Assembly (NCBI GenBank): GCA_035610835.1
Contig: CM069449.1
Location: 15,601,963 to 15,665,962, forward strand
Reading direction: 5' to 3'
DNA from: Ophiura sarsii
Lineage: Eukaryota; Echinodermata; Ophiuroidea; Amphilepidida; Ophiuridae
Length of the DNA: 64,000 nucleotides
The position numbers and the translations under genes are program-made. Under the pieces are notes generated by a model. The model did not search any database, had not been told where the DNA came from, and saw nothing but the letters and a program-made list of their open reading frames with translations. Each line of letters begins with the position of its first letter. Position 1 is the first letter of the stretch. Below, piece after piece: positions 36,742 to 50,784 of the stretch.

Positions 36742-37675
36742 CTAGATCCTGCTGCCAGGAATATCTTTAGAATTCGACTTTAAGCCTCTCACAAGTGCCC
36801 ATAAATCCGCCAAACAACATCATAGCGCAACAAAAGAGGTGTCAAAATGCGCAGAAGATAACTGTGAATTGAATTATTTAATTATTTTTTTGCATACTAA
36901 TTCAGGTTCCGATAAATCTAACCATTTGTAAGTGTTTCGATACTTTATTGGCGCAGTTTAGTACATCCGTACCATGTCCGTACATAAGATTCATGCTCCA
37001 TATTACTATCACGGTGTGGACGGATACTCATCGTGTTATTCAAAATTCGATACACAATACACGCTCATCAGAACAAAATGATCTATTGAAAATGCCAAGA
37101 TTTCTTTTGCTCTAGTGTTAAATTTTACCACGCCCTTAACTCGACTGATTTACCACTGAAAAATACTCCACCCAGGGAGTAGAGTTAACTGCATGTGTGG
37201 ACAGATTCATGTGCAACCTAAACACAAACTATGATGTTTGATTATCATAATACATTGTTATGTTCAAGAATATCACTATGGGCATTGGCATACTTCTTCT
37301 GAAATGCCATAATTCTAGCGATATATACATGTATAAGTCGGTGACCATCCCACACTTATTGTGTTCAGGTTATTTATAAAATTGTAATACATCACGTGTG
37401 GATAAGACTGGATTAACAATAGCGCGCTACTTCTCAACGGACGAGGTCGTGATACTGATACACAATAAACTGAATGATGATAATCAACTATAACAATACC
37501 GCGGCAGACCTAGAACGCTGCATAAAGCATGTTTTTAACGGGCGCTTCTTTTCTCTTTAGTTATATAAATCTAAGTTATAACGAAATATAGCTGCCATGT
37601 TGTCGGGAATAATAACTGTATTCTAGATTTTCAGAAAGAATACACACCGGCTCCATAATATTTCAAGGATTGGTC

Positions 37676-38542
37676 TGAGACAAACTGTTTGAAACTAAAT
37701 CCCACCAAGTGTGAGGCTCTGCAAATTAACTTGGGCAAATCTGAGCATTCTTCTGAGCTGAACATTGGCAATAAGTCCCTCCCTTTTGTTATACATACAT
37801 ACATACGAAAGGCTTTTATACCGCGCCATTTCTATAAGACCACGGCGCAAAAATATATACACAAAAATACATGAAAATTTACATGGCATCAAAAGCAATA
37901 AACAGAGAAATATCTAATGCAAAATGCAAAAGTGCTTGGCTTTTGGCTTCAGAATGATTTAAAATGGAACACACAGGTTAGCAACATGATTGTGAAAGCT
38001 AACCGGCGTCTGTTTATGCTTCAATCACTGAAAAAGTTTGGTTTTGATAAGAGCGAATTAAATGTAGTCGTCATAAGTTATCTCAGACCTGTAACGCCCC
38101 TATTTGGCTCTCAAGCATTACAGCAAAACAAAAGTGTGAAATTGAAAGAATTCAGAAAATAGCATGTAAAACCATCCTTGGCCGTGATTACTCATCTTAT
38201 GAAGATGCTTTGTCTGCTTGTCAACTTGCATCTCTTGATTATAGAAGAACAACTCGGTGTCTATAATTTACACCAGGCCTGGCCGGCAATATTAGAACAA
38301 AACATCTGCTTCTCCACACCAGATTCGAATTTCATGGCAGAAGATTACGCAATGCAGATTTAGTTTTGCAATTATATTCAGAACATCCCGCTTTCAGAAC
38401 AGCTTTGTGCCTTATTTTGTCAACCTTTTAAACAATTATTTGTGGGTGACTGTGCCCAGTGTACATGTTTGTGTTTATTTACTGCTGACATTTTACATGT
38501 TGTGTTTATTTGATAATGTGCAATATTAGGTCAGTATCATAT

Positions 38543-38583
<41 letters not shown>

Positions 38584-38968
38584 AATAGTATTTTCACGTG
38601 CAATGGTGTTTGGAAGGAGGGCTTGGGAGTTTGTGGTTTGTGTATGGAGTGCATGCTTAGTGGTTTCATGTGTTGACGAATTGTGTGGCAAGGTGATTTT
38701 GTGGAGGGGTGAATGTACACTAGGGTGAGGATGCATTTCGTTCATTTGCTTGTAAGATGTTGTGTGTTTGGATTCTTAATGGATTTTATACATTTTGTGT
38801 GGGGATTTCCTATCATACTTATGGATTTTAAATAGTTTCGCTGTTTTTTTCTTGTATCTATGTATCTTTTTGATGTTAATCGTTTATGTTTTTAATATTG
38901 TAAAAATGCGCAACTTGGCCTTTGGCCACGATGTTGTCTTATAATAAATTGAAATTGAATTGGAATTG
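37676..38968 (+). mobile_element. Broken non-LTR retrotransposon, 3' half
   Basis: The first fragment (about 37683-37790) reads LKLNPTKCEALQINLG, the segment following the reverse-transcriptase catalytic core. About 125 bp of unrelated sequence intervenes. The second fragment (37917-38092) contains VLGFWLQNDLKWNTQV and ANRRLFMLQSLKKFG then SYLRPV. A frame change leads to ERIQKIACKTILGRDYSSYE. This is the usual order for Jockey/CR1-like proteins. The 3' UTR has a 40-G run and ends in ATTGAA-type repeats (about 38945-38968). The catalytic YADD region is absent. Confidence 0.85.
38543..38582. repeat. 40-G homopolymer
   Basis: The longest single-base run in the window, inside the retrotransposon 3' region. 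Poly-Gly and poly-Pro open frames across it are artefacts. Confidence 0.95.
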
Positions 38969-39394
38969 AATAATATGTAGGCCAATTTGGTAACACGGTT
39001 CATGCAATAAAACGGTTTATGCACCGATTCATTCAATTGAATGCAAAATTCCCCCTTTGTAGTCCGTAGCTAGACGGATAACCTCTGTTTGGGGTTTGAA
39101 ATACTACCATTCAATCACGTATTCTGAATACTTCACTATAGTCCCAATGAATTAACAGCAATGACCTTTGCGGTGTTCTTGTCAAGGACAGCTTGTCATT
39201 AAACTTGTTATTGCCATCTGTTCGAACTTTTGAATATACCGACAGGATACCAACATTGCCTTGGACATCACACGCACAATCCACTACACGTGCAAGAAGA
39301 GACATGATGTCAATAACCGTGCAGAATATAACTCTGTTCGAGGCCATCTACTGGGTTATCGTAGGATGATGTGATCGTGGGATGATTTCGTGGG

Positions 39395-39785
39395 GGTCAT
39401 TTTGGCCGCCATTTTGCATTTTTGCTTATAGTTAGGGAGTATAAATACCACAATTAAAATGTATAACCGTTAAATGTATTCTCTTACATGAATAAAATCT
39501 AAAAACATTGACATTGGTTGAGTCTTTCAAGACAAACAAATCTTTAAATTTGTTAAAAATCGGTCATTTTGGCGGCCATTTTGTATTTTTCTCTATAATT
39601 ATGGTGTCTAATATAACACATATATAATTTATAATCACTACATTGTGTTTACCTACCTGAAAAAAAATCTAAAAACATGTATTAATTTAACATTCATGAG
39701 TCTTTCCAGCCAGCCAGATTTCTAAATTCATTAACAATTTGTCATTTTGGCGGCCATTTTGAATTTTGCCATTTTACCAACCTAA
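39395..39785 (+). repeat. ~175-bp tandem repeat, about two and a half copies
   Basis: CATTTTGGCGGCCATTTTG recurs near 39567 and 39743, with a one-base variant near 39397. Between them TAAAATCTAAAAACAT-type and TGAGTCTTTC phrases recur in order. Confidence 0.75.
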
Positions 39786-40274
39786 CCAATTAGCGGAGAC
39801 TTTTTTTGTTTATCATAGGGCCTATACTTTTTTTCTCACACAATTTGGGCGTAGAAAAACTGGGTTTTGAAAAATAGATACATATTTGCCCACCCGTACT
39901 ATGCTAAGTTCAATTGAATTTGAAATATATAATAACATTACAAAAATGTCATCTGCCTATAATTGTATGACTTAATGTTTAATTGCATTTTGAACAATTA
40001 TTTATTCACTTCTACGAATATTTGTTGCAACATAAATTCTTTCATATTGGTTCCCCCAAAGAGATTTGCTTCATAATATAGGTTTTCCCAGTTAGTTTAA
40101 CACTTTATTCATTATATTTCATATCTCGTTAAGTTTGAATTCGTCCCAAAATGTTGAAGGTTGCATTTGTTAAAGTAAATTTCGTCTTTGATCAAGTATA
40201 TTCATATTTTGCGCAATGAATTTCATTTAATGTTCATTTTATTTCGTCCTAACACACTTCCATTTCGTCTGATA

Positions 40275-41117
40275 CACACTGTAAATATCAACGCTATATT
40301 CCAACGCGTTGTAGTGTTAATTCACTCAAGTTTTTAATACGATGGTGTTAAAATTAGTGTATATACTGACCTTCGTAATTATTATTAACATGGTCTTCGT
40401 CAACGCCTAATGTCAATATAGCGTGAATGTGTTAACATTTTAGAAAGAAGTCGCAAGGTTTGCAAATGTTAACGCTAGTATTAACACGGCGTTAATAAAA
40501 ACTAGTAATTCGATAACTTTTAACACGCAAACGCGTTAATAAACCCTTGAAATGTGATACGGGAAACCCGATGTGTTGTTACGTCAAAAATCATACACGC
40601 CATAATTATTGTTGCGTACTTCGTAAGACGATTCTGGTGATGAAAATAAAGCTGATTTTGAGTGCTTTCGCAATCAAGATAAATATGACTTTGGCAGTAG
40701 TTTAGACCGGGGGTTTAGAACCAGAAATTGCTGATATAGTGACACGGTTAGCCATGGAATAATCGACAATGAGTGGTGTATTTCACTACTGTTTGCCACG
40801 CAATGTCGGTTGTCCCCTTGCTAAACCGTACAAAAAGCAACACGGCGGATTTTACTATTTACTAGTCGTCACTGCATAAAAAGGCTATCACGGAATCATG
40901 GAATGCAAGGTACCTTTGTTTTTGTTTTGTTTTCTTATTTTTTGTGTATGATCGGTTGATTTATTATAAATTTAATTTATAGGCTTATACAAATATTAGC
41001 CTATAAGCTTACACACATGTCTTATTATTTTTTAACACTTTAACGTGTTATTTTTTAACATTTCAACGTGTTAATTAAGTGTTATCCAAACACGTTAAAA
41101 ATGATATTGACAAATTA
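40275..41117. mobile_element. Element packed with TTAACACG/AACGCGTT motifs, right end lost in gap
   Basis: After TA at 40273-40274 it begins CACACTGTAAATATCAACGC. Variants of GTGTTAA, TTAACACG and AACGCGTT occur more than ten times, clustered at 40300-40550 and 41030-41110, leaving a motif-poor centre. The expected complementary end would lie in the N gap. Confidence 0.6.
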
Positions 41118-41217
41118 NNNNNNNNNNNNNNNNNNNNNNNNNNNNNNNNNNNNNNNNNNNNNNNNNNNNNNNNNNNNNNNNNNNNNNNNNNNNNNNNNNN
41201 NNNNNNNNNNNNNNNNN
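41118..41217. other. Assembly gap, 100 N
   Basis: Exactly 100 N, the usual placeholder for unknown length, directly abutting a tandem array. The array is therefore probably longer than assembled. Confidence 0.99.
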
Positions 41218-42289
41218 CGTGTTACAGTAGGCCTAGGCCTATCCCAGGATTTGATTTGTTTCAAAGATCTTCGTTTAAGGGTTGAGAAGCGTGTAAAGAA
41301 GAAGGGATTTGCCAGTTCTATGCAAATGAAGTGTCTCTTGCAGCCTCTGTCATGGAGTCTTACATACAGGACAGGTAACCCCCGGAATTTTTTTCTTCTT
41401 CTAATTTGAACTATTCCCATAATTTCATATACGACTAAATGTGTCACTTGCCCCCCCCCCCCCCCCCCCCCCGGTTACATCTCAGTATACACAAAAAGGA
41501 TATTATAGACATTCTAAATTTGTAATATGTATTCATTACTATCATTACAACTGGTCAATTCATGCTACAAAGGCATTGAAAGTTCAAGAAATAAAGACAA
41601 ACTGTGTGACCAACTTTTATCGCGTGCACGTTATTTCACCATTGAAAAGCATGCTATCTTCAGTAGATAGCAAACATAATTCAAACAAACTTTGTCATAC
41701 AAAAGCCTGTTAAAACTGATTTAAGTGGTTGCAATGCTATCAATGTGTTGCAGTATATTCAACCTAACAGAAAAAAATATAATTTCAAAAATATAAAGTG
41801 CATGAAGGATTCACACCACTAAATAAATAATGGAAGAGTCCACGAAAGGCTTGTTGAATTGGTTGGGATGACACTCGTCTAAGTGAAATATATAAAAATG
41901 CTTCAAAAGTGGTGTTGTTGGCCAAACTTTTGATCGGATGATTATTAAATGAAGATTATCAAACAATATCAGTGCAAATTTTCTTCTTTGACCATTTTTT
42001 TATGATTTTAAAGTCATTTTAGGGACTTCAAATAATTGATTAGAATTGCTTAGACCTAAGCTAGGCCTGGGCAATCTACAAACATGCGTATCTTCGACGG
42101 TGCATATCTCAAAAATTTTGCCTTGACCTTATATTTTTTTGTTGTTTACAGGAAACCCAAGACCATAATCTTCACACAGAATGCAAAGTTGAAGCAACCA
42201 GTTGCTTTATAAGCGAGAAAATGGCGTATAATTATCGTCCATTTTACACAGTAAGCATAGGAGATTTTATTAGTGGTGTGGACTCTACA
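41218..42289 (+). repeat. Array unit 1 (partial, L type)
   Basis: Begins ten bases inside segment A after the gap and has the L-type ending. Poly-C of 22 at 41451-41472; segment B at 42152-42250. Confidence 0.95.
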
Positions 42290-44246
42290 TGGAAATCCAG
42301 TTAATTTATGAAAATCGGGATTTCGTATTGCCCACGCCTATCTCACGGGCTGTCTGGTTGCTATGGTCATACGAACAGATTAAAAAAAAGTTTTCAAATT
42401 AATGATACGCTGAATTTCTGTGGCTATTTACCATTTAATGTAAGTTTTCTATTGATTTCGGAACATTTAGTGTAGAAAAAAGCAGCACAAGAAACTGCTT
42501 CATTCAGGCTATTCAGCCGCGTAAGAACGTAGGTTTAGTCAACTGTCACTGGTTTAGTAATAGTATACTACTACTTTTCAAAGTCAATTTACACTGCTTT
42601 AAAATTGTAATTAAGCTTATTAACAGATAGATCGAACAGTGACCAAGTTGTCTGTTCACACACAGGACTGATAGGGGTATGTAAGACAACTTTGAGAGGA
42701 TGCAGACAACTCTCAAATAAGCTTACTTTTTTACAAATCAAGTGATATTCAAAATGTAAACATTGGATTGGAATGATACCATGTCTGTCTGCACAAAGTA
42801 ATAGGTCTCCCTATTCATGTAAGTCCACCATAGAACGATCCCATATTAGATAGAGGTCAAATATTTGTTTCCACAACAACCCCCTCCCTCCCCTTCCCCG
42901 AATACACGAAGTAAACAAAGATGAAAAACCCAGCTGTTTAGTCATAGCCGTGGGTTATTATCATGATCATCAGACTCACACTTGACTAGTCAAGGGTGCA
43001 GTGTAATAGCCAGTGCCTAGCTAGCGGTGAAGGGGTGGGGAGAAGAGGGTGGGAGGGGATATATACTGTATACAGGGGAAGGGGAGAAAAGGGGTTAGGC
43101 CTATCTATACATGTAAACCCTGATTATCATACCATATCTTTTCTTTTTGAAATTCCATTACAGATTGGCTAACCGTGTTACAGTAGGCCTAGGCCTATCC
43201 CAGGATTTGATTTGTTTCAAAGATCTTCGTTTAAGGGTTGAGAAGCGTGTAAAGAAGAAGGGATTTGCCAGTTCTATGCAAATGAAGTGTCTCTTGCAGC
43301 CTCTGTCATGGAGTCTTACATACAGGACAGGTAACCCCCGGAATTTTTTTCTTCTTCTAATTTGAACTATTCCCATAATTTCATATACGACTAAATGTGT
43401 CACTTGCCCCCCCCCCCCCCCCCCCCCCCGGTTACATCTCAGTATACACAAAAAGGATATTATAGACATTCTAAATTTGTAATATGTATTCATTACTATC
43501 ATTACAACTGGTCAATTCATGCTACAAAGGCATTGAAAGTTCAAGAAATAAAGACAAACTGTGTGACCAACTTTTATCGCGTGCACGTTATTTCACCATT
43601 GAAAAGCATGCTATCTTCAGTAGATAGCAAACATAATTCAAACAAACTTTGTCATACAAAAGCCTGTTAAAACTGATTTAAGTGGTTGCAATGCTATCAA
43701 TGTGTTGCAGTATATTCAACCTAACAGAAAAAAATATAATTTCAAAAATATAAAGTGCATGAAGGATTCACACCACTAAATAAATAATGGAAGAGTCCAC
43801 GAAAGGCTTGTTGAATTGGTTGGGATGACACTCGTCTAAGTGAAATATATAAAAATGCTTCAAAAGTGGTGTTGTTGGCCAAACTTTTGATCGGATGATT
43901 ATTAAATGAAGATTATCAAACAATATCAGTGCAAATTTTCTTCTTTGACCATTTTTTTATGATTTTAAAGTCATTTTAGGGACTTCAAATAATTGATTAG
44001 AATTGCTTAGACCTAAGCTAGGCCTGGGCAATCTACAAACATGCGTATCTTCGACGGTGCATATCTCAAAAATTTTGCCTTGACCTTATATTTTTTTGTT
44101 GTTTACAGGAAACCCAAGACCATAATCTTCACACAGAATGCAAAGTTGAAGCAACCAGTTGCTTTATAAGCGAGAAAATGGCGTATAATTATCGTCCATT
44201 TTACACAGTAAGCATAGGAGATTTTATTAGTGGTGTGGACTCTACA
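42290..44246 (+). repeat. Array unit 2 (L, 1957 bp)
   Basis: Segment A at 43164-43330, poly-C of 23 at 43407-43429, segment B at 44109-44207. Confidence 0.95.
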
Positions 44247-45716
44247 TGGAAATCCAGTTAATTTATGAAAATCGGGATTTCGTATTGCCCACGCCTATCT
44301 CACGGGCTGTCTGGTTGCTATGGTCATACGAACAGATTAAAAAAAAGTTTTCAAATTAATGATACGCTGAATTTCTGTGGCTATTTACCATTTAATGTAA
44401 GTTTTCTATTGATTTCGGAACATTTAGTGTAGAAAAAAGCAGCACAAGAAACTGCTTCATTCAGGCTATTCAGCCGCGTAAGAACGTAGGTTTAGTCAAC
44501 TGTCACTGGTTTAGTAATAGTATACTACTACTTTTCAAAGTCAATTTACACTGCTTTAAAATTGTAATTAAGCTTATTAACAGATAGATCGAACAGTGAC
44601 CAAGTTGTCTGTTCACACACAGGACTGATAGGGGTATGTAAGACAACTTTGAGAGGATGCAGACAACTCTCAAATAAGCTTACTTTTTTACAAATCAAGT
44701 GATATTCAAAATGTAAACATTGGATTGGAATGATACCATGTCTGTCTGCACAAAGTAATAGGTCTCCCTATTCATGTAAGTCCACCATAGAACGATCCCA
44801 TATTAGATAGAGGTCAAATATTTGTTTCCACAACAACCCCCTCCCTCCCCTTCCCCGAATACACGAAGTAAACAAAGATGAAAAACCCAGCTGTTTAGTC
44901 ATAGCCGTGGGTTATTATCATGATCATCAGACTCACACTTGACTAGTCAAGGGTGCAGTGTAATAGCCAGTGCCTAGCTAGCGGTGAAGGGGTGGGGAGA
45001 AGAGGGTGGGAGGGGATATATACTGTATACAGGGGAAGGGGAGAAAAGGGGTTAGGCCTATCTATACATGTAAACCCTGATTATCATACCATATCTTTTC
45101 TTTTTGAAATTCCATTACAGATTGGCTAACCGTGTTACAGTAGGCCTAGGCCTATCCCAGGATTTGATTTGTTTCAAAGATCTTCGTTTAAGGGTTGAGA
45201 AGCGTGTAAAGAAGAAGGGATTTGCCAGTTCTATGCAAATGAAGTGTCTCTTGCAGCCTCTGTCATGGAGTCTTACATACAGGACAGGTAACCCCCGGAA
45301 TTTTTTTCTTCTTCTAATTTGAACTATTCCCATAATTTCATATACGACTAAATGTGTCACTTGCCCCCCCCCCCCCCCCCCCGGTTACATCTCAGTATAC
45401 ACAAAAAGGATATTATAGACATTCTAAATTTGTAATATGTATTCATTACTATCATTACAACTGGTCAATTCATGCTACAAAGGCATTGAAAGTTCAAGAA
45501 ATAAAGACAAACTGTGTGACCAACTTTTATCGCGTGCACGTTATTTCACCATTGAAAAGCATGCTATCTTCAGTAGATAGCAAACATAATTCAAACAAAC
45601 TTTGTCATACAAAAGCCTGTTAAAACTGATTTAAGTGGTTGCAATGCTATCAATGTGTTGCAGTATATTCAACCTAACAGAAAAAAATATAATTTCAAAA
45701 ATATAAAGTGCATACA
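44247..45716 (+). repeat. Array unit 3 (S, 1470 bp)
   Basis: Segment A at 45121-45287, poly-C of 19. The unit jumps from AAAGTGCAT to ACATGGAAATCC, omitting 483 bp that includes segment B. Confidence 0.95.
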
Positions 45717-47676
45717 TGGAAATCCAGTTAATTTATGAAAATCGGGATTTCGTATTGCCCACGCCTATCTCACGGGCTGTCTGGTTGCTATGGTCATACG
45801 AACAGATTAAAAAAAAGTTTTCAAATTAATGATACGCTGAATTTCTGTGGCTATTTACCATTTAATGTAAGTTTTCTATTGATTTCGGAACATTTAGTGT
45901 AGAAAAAAGCAGCACAAGAAACTGCTTCATTCAGGCTATTCAGCCGCGTAAGAACGTAGGTTTAGTCAACTGTCACTGGTTTAGTAATAGTATACTACTA
46001 CTTTTCAAAGTCAATTTACACTGCTTTAAAATTGTAATTAAGCTTATTAACAGATAGATCGAACAGTGACCAAGTTGTCTGTTCACACACAGGACTGATA
46101 GGGGTATGTAAGACAACTTTGAGAGGATGCAGACAACTCTCAAATAAGCTTACTTTTTTACAAATCAAGTGATATTCAAAATGTAAACATTGGATTGGAA
46201 TGATACCATGTCTGTCTGCACAAAGTAATAGGTCTCCCTATTCATGTAAGTCCACCATAGAACGATCCCATATTAGATAGAGGTCAAATATTTGTTTCCA
46301 CAACAACCCCCTCCCTCCCCTTCCCCGAATACACGAAGTAAACAAAGATGAAAAACCCAGCTGTTTAGTCATAGCCGTGGGTTATTATCATGATCATCAG
46401 ACTCACACTTGACTAGTCAAGGGTGCAGTGTAATAGCCAGTGCCTAGCTAGCGGTGAAGGGGTGGGGAGAAGAGGGTGGGAGGGGATATATACTGTATAC
46501 AGGGGAAGGGGAGAAAAGGGGTTAGGCCTATCTATACATGTAAACCCTGATTATCATACCATATCTTTTCTTTTTGAAATTCCATTACAGATTGGCTAAC
46601 CGTGTTACAGTAGGCCTAGGCCTATCCCAGGATTTGATTTGTTTCAAAGATCTTCGTTTAAGGGTTGAGAAGCGTGTAAAGAAGAAGGGATTTGCCAGTT
46701 CTATGCAAATGAAGTGTCTCTTGCAGCCTCTGTCATGGAGTCTTACATACAGGACAGGTAACCCCCGGAATTTTTTTCTTCTTCTAATTTGAACTATTCC
46801 CATAATTTCATATACGACTAAATGTGTCACTTGCCCCCCCCCCCCCCCCCCCCCCCCCCGGTTACATCTCAGTATACACAAAAAGGATATTATAGACATT
46901 CTAAATTTGTAATATGTATTCATTACTATCATTACAACTGGTCAATTCATGCTACAAAGGCATTGAAAGTTCAAGAAATAAAGACAAACTGTGTGACCAA
47001 CTTTTATCGCGTGCACGTTATTTCACCATTGAAAAGCATGCTATCTTCAGTAGATAGCAAACATAATTCAAACAAACTTTGTCATACAAAAGCCTGTTAA
47101 AACTGATTTAAGTGGTTGCAATGCTATCAATGTGTTGCAGTATATTCAACCTAACAGAAAAAAATATAATTTCAAAAATATAAAGTGCATGAAGGATTCA
47201 CACCACTAAATAAATAATGGAAGAGTCCACGAAAGGCTTGTTGAATTGGTTGGGATGACACTCGTCTAAGTGAAATATATAAAAATGCTTCAAAAGTGGT
47301 GTTGTTGGCCAAACTTTTGATCGGATGATTATTAAATGAAGATTATCAAACAATATCAGTGCAAATTTTCTTCTTTGACCATTTTTTTATGATTTTAAAG
47401 TCATTTTAGGGACTTCAAATAATTGATTAGAATTGCTTAGACCTAAGCTAGGCCTGGGCAATCTACAAACATGCGTATCTTCGACGGTGCATATCTCAAA
47501 AATTTTGCCTTGACCTTATATTTTTTTGTTGTTTACAGGAAACCCAAGACCATAATCTTCACACAGAATGCAAAGTTGAAGCAACCAGTTGCTTTATAAG
47601 CGAGAAAATGGCGTATAATTATCGTCCATTTTACACAGTAAGCATAGGAGATTTTATTAGTGGTGTGGACTCTACA
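45717..47676 (+). repeat. Array unit 4 (L, 1960 bp)
   Basis: Segment A at 46591-46757, poly-C of 26 at 46834-46859, segment B at 47539-47637. Confidence 0.95.
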
Positions 47677-49636
47677 TGGAAATCCAGTTAATTTATGAAA
47701 ATCGGGATTTCGTATTGCCCACGCCTATCTCACGGGCTGTCTGGTTGCTATGGTCATACGAACAGATTAAAAAAAAGTTTTCAAATTAATGATACGCTGA
47801 ATTTCTGTGGCTATTTACCATTTAATGTAAGTTTTCTATTGATTTCGGAACATTTAGTGTAGAAAAAAGCAGCACAAGAAACTGCTTCATTCAGGCTATT
47901 CAGCCGCGTAAGAACGTAGGTTTAGTCAACTGTCACTGGTTTAGTAATAGTATACTACTACTTTTCAAAGTCAATTTACACTGCTTTAAAATTGTAATTA
48001 AGCTTATTAACAGATAGATCGAACAGTGACCAAGTTGTCTGTTCACACACAGGACTGATAGGGGTATGTAAGACAACTTTGAGAGGATGCAGACAACTCT
48101 CAAATAAGCTTACTTTTTTACAAATCAAGTGATATTCAAAATGTAAACATTGGATTGGAATGATACCATGTCTGTCTGCACAAAGTAATAGGTCTCCCTA
48201 TTCATGTAAGTCCACCATAGAACGATCCCATATTAGATAGAGGTCAAATATTTGTTTCCACAACAACCCCCTCCCTCCCCTTCCCCGAATACACGAAGTA
48301 AACAAAGATGAAAAACCCAGCTGTTTAGTCATAGCCGTGGGTTATTATCATGATCATCAGACTCACACTTGACTAGTCAAGGGTGCAGTGTAATAGCCAG
48401 TGCCTAGCTAGCGGTGAAGGGGTGGGGAGAAGAGGGTGGGAGGGGATATATACTGTATACAGGGGAAGGGGAGAAAAGGGGTTAGGCCTATCTATACATG
48501 TAAACCCTGATTATCATACCATATCTTTTCTTTTTGAAATTCCATTACAGATTGGCTAACCGTGTTACAGTAGGCCTAGGCCTATCCCAGGATTTGATTT
48601 GTTTCAAAGATCTTCGTTTAAGGGTTGAGAAGCGTGTAAAGAAGAAGGGATTTGCCAGTTCTATGCAAATGAAGTGTCTCTTGCAGCCTCTGTCATGGAG
48701 TCTTACATACAGGACAGGTAACCCCCGGAATTTTTTTCTTCTTCTAATTTGAACTATTCCCATAATTTCATATACGACTAAATGTGTCACTTGCCCCCCC
48801 CCCCCCCCCCCCCCCCCCCGGTTACATCTCAGTATACACAAAAAGGATATTATAGACATTCTAAATTTGTAATATGTATTCATTACTATCATTACAACTG
48901 GTCAATTCATGCTACAAAGGCATTGAAAGTTCAAGAAATAAAGACAAACTGTGTGACCAACTTTTATCGCGTGCACGTTATTTCACCATTGAAAAGCATG
49001 CTATCTTCAGTAGATAGCAAACATAATTCAAACAAACTTTGTCATACAAAAGCCTGTTAAAACTGATTTAAGTGGTTGCAATGCTATCAATGTGTTGCAG
49101 TATATTCAACCTAACAGAAAAAAATATAATTTCAAAAATATAAAGTGCATGAAGGATTCACACCACTAAATAAATAATGGAAGAGTCCACGAAAGGCTTG
49201 TTGAATTGGTTGGGATGACACTCGTCTAAGTGAAATATATAAAAATGCTTCAAAAGTGGTGTTGTTGGCCAAACTTTTGATCGGATGATTATTAAATGAA
49301 GATTATCAAACAATATCAGTGCAAATTTTCTTCTTTGACCATTTTTTTATGATTTTAAAGTCATTTTAGGGACTTCAAATAATTGATTAGAATTGCTTAG
49401 ACCTAAGCTAGGCCTGGGCAATCTACAAACATGCGTATCTTCGACGGTGCATATCTCAAAAATTTTGCCTTGACCTTATATTTTTTTGTTGTTTACAGGA
49501 AACCCAAGACCATAATCTTCACACAGAATGCAAAGTTGAAGCAACCAGTTGCTTTATAAGCGAGAAAATGGCGTATAATTATCGTCCATTTTACACAGTA
49601 AGCATAGGAGATTTTATTAGTGGTGTGGACTCTACA
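47677..49636 (+). repeat. Array unit 5 (L, 1960 bp)
   Basis: Segment A at 48551-48717, poly-C of 26, segment B at 49499-49597. Confidence 0.95.
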
Positions 49637-50753
49637 TGGAAATCCAGTTAATTTATGAAAATCGGGATTTCGTATTGCCCACGCCTATCTCACGGGCTGT
49701 CTGGTTGCTATGGTCATACGAACAGATTAAAAAAAAGTTTTCAAATTAATGATACGCTGAATTTCTGTGGCTATTTACCATTTAATGTAAGTTTTCTATT
49801 GATTTCGGAACATTTAGTGTAGAAAAAAGCAGCACAAGAAACTGCTTCATTCAGGCTATTCAGCCGCGTAAGAACGTAGGTTTAGTCAACTGTCACTGGT
49901 TTAGTAATAGTATACTACTACTTTTCAAAGTCAATTTACACTGCTTTAAAATTGTAATTAAGCTTATTAACAGATAGATCGAACAGTGACCAAGTTGTCT
50001 GTTCACACACAGGACTGATAGGGGTATGTAAGACAACTTTGAGAGGATGCAGACAACTCTCAAATAAGCTTACTTTTTTACAAATCAAGTGATATTCAAA
50101 ATGTAAACATTGGATTGGAATGATACCATGTCTGTCTGCACAAAGTAATAGGTCTCCCTATTCATGTAAGTCCACCATAGAACGATCCCATATTAGATAG
50201 AGGTCAAATATTTGTTTCCACAACAACCCCCTCCCTCCCCTTCCCCGAATACACGAAGTAAACAAAGATGAAAAACCCAGCTGTTTAGTCATAGCCGTGG
50301 GTTATTATCATGATCATCAGACTCACACTTGACTAGTCAAGGGTGCAGTGTAATAGCCAGTGCCTAGCTAGCGGTGAAGGGGTGGGGAGAAGAGGGTGGG
50401 AGGGGATATATACTGTATACAGGGGAAGGGGAGAAAAGGGGTTAGGCCTATCTATACATGTAAACCCTGATTATCATACCATATCTTTTCTTTTTGAAAT
50501 TCCATTACAGATTGGCTAACCGTGTTACAGTAGGCCTAGGCCTATCCCAGGATTTGATTTGTTTCAAAGATCTTCGTTTAAGGGTTGAGAAGCGTGTAAA
50601 GAAGAAGGGATTTGCCAGTTCTATGCAAATGAAGTGTCTCTTGCAGCCTCTGTCATGGAGTCTTACATACAGGACAGGTAACCCCCGGAATTTTTTTCTT
50701 CTTCTAATTTGAACTATTCCCATAATTTCATATACGACTAAATGTGTCACTTG

Positions 50754-50784
<31 letters not shown>

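Noticed and set aside
38506..38745. Poly-Gly and poly-Pro proteins across the 40-G run
   Set aside because: Pure homopolymer translation within a retrotransposon 3' region.
43395..43670. Pro-rich 90-codon frame repeated in each array unit
   Set aside because: It starts in the poly-C run and changes length with it. No splice or domain support.
43164..44207. Array segments A and B as WASP WH1 or basic-region exons
   Set aside because: The FYANEV and VKKKG stretches only loosely recall WH1/basic sequence, and neither gives the KADIGxPxxF end needed before the CRIB exon.
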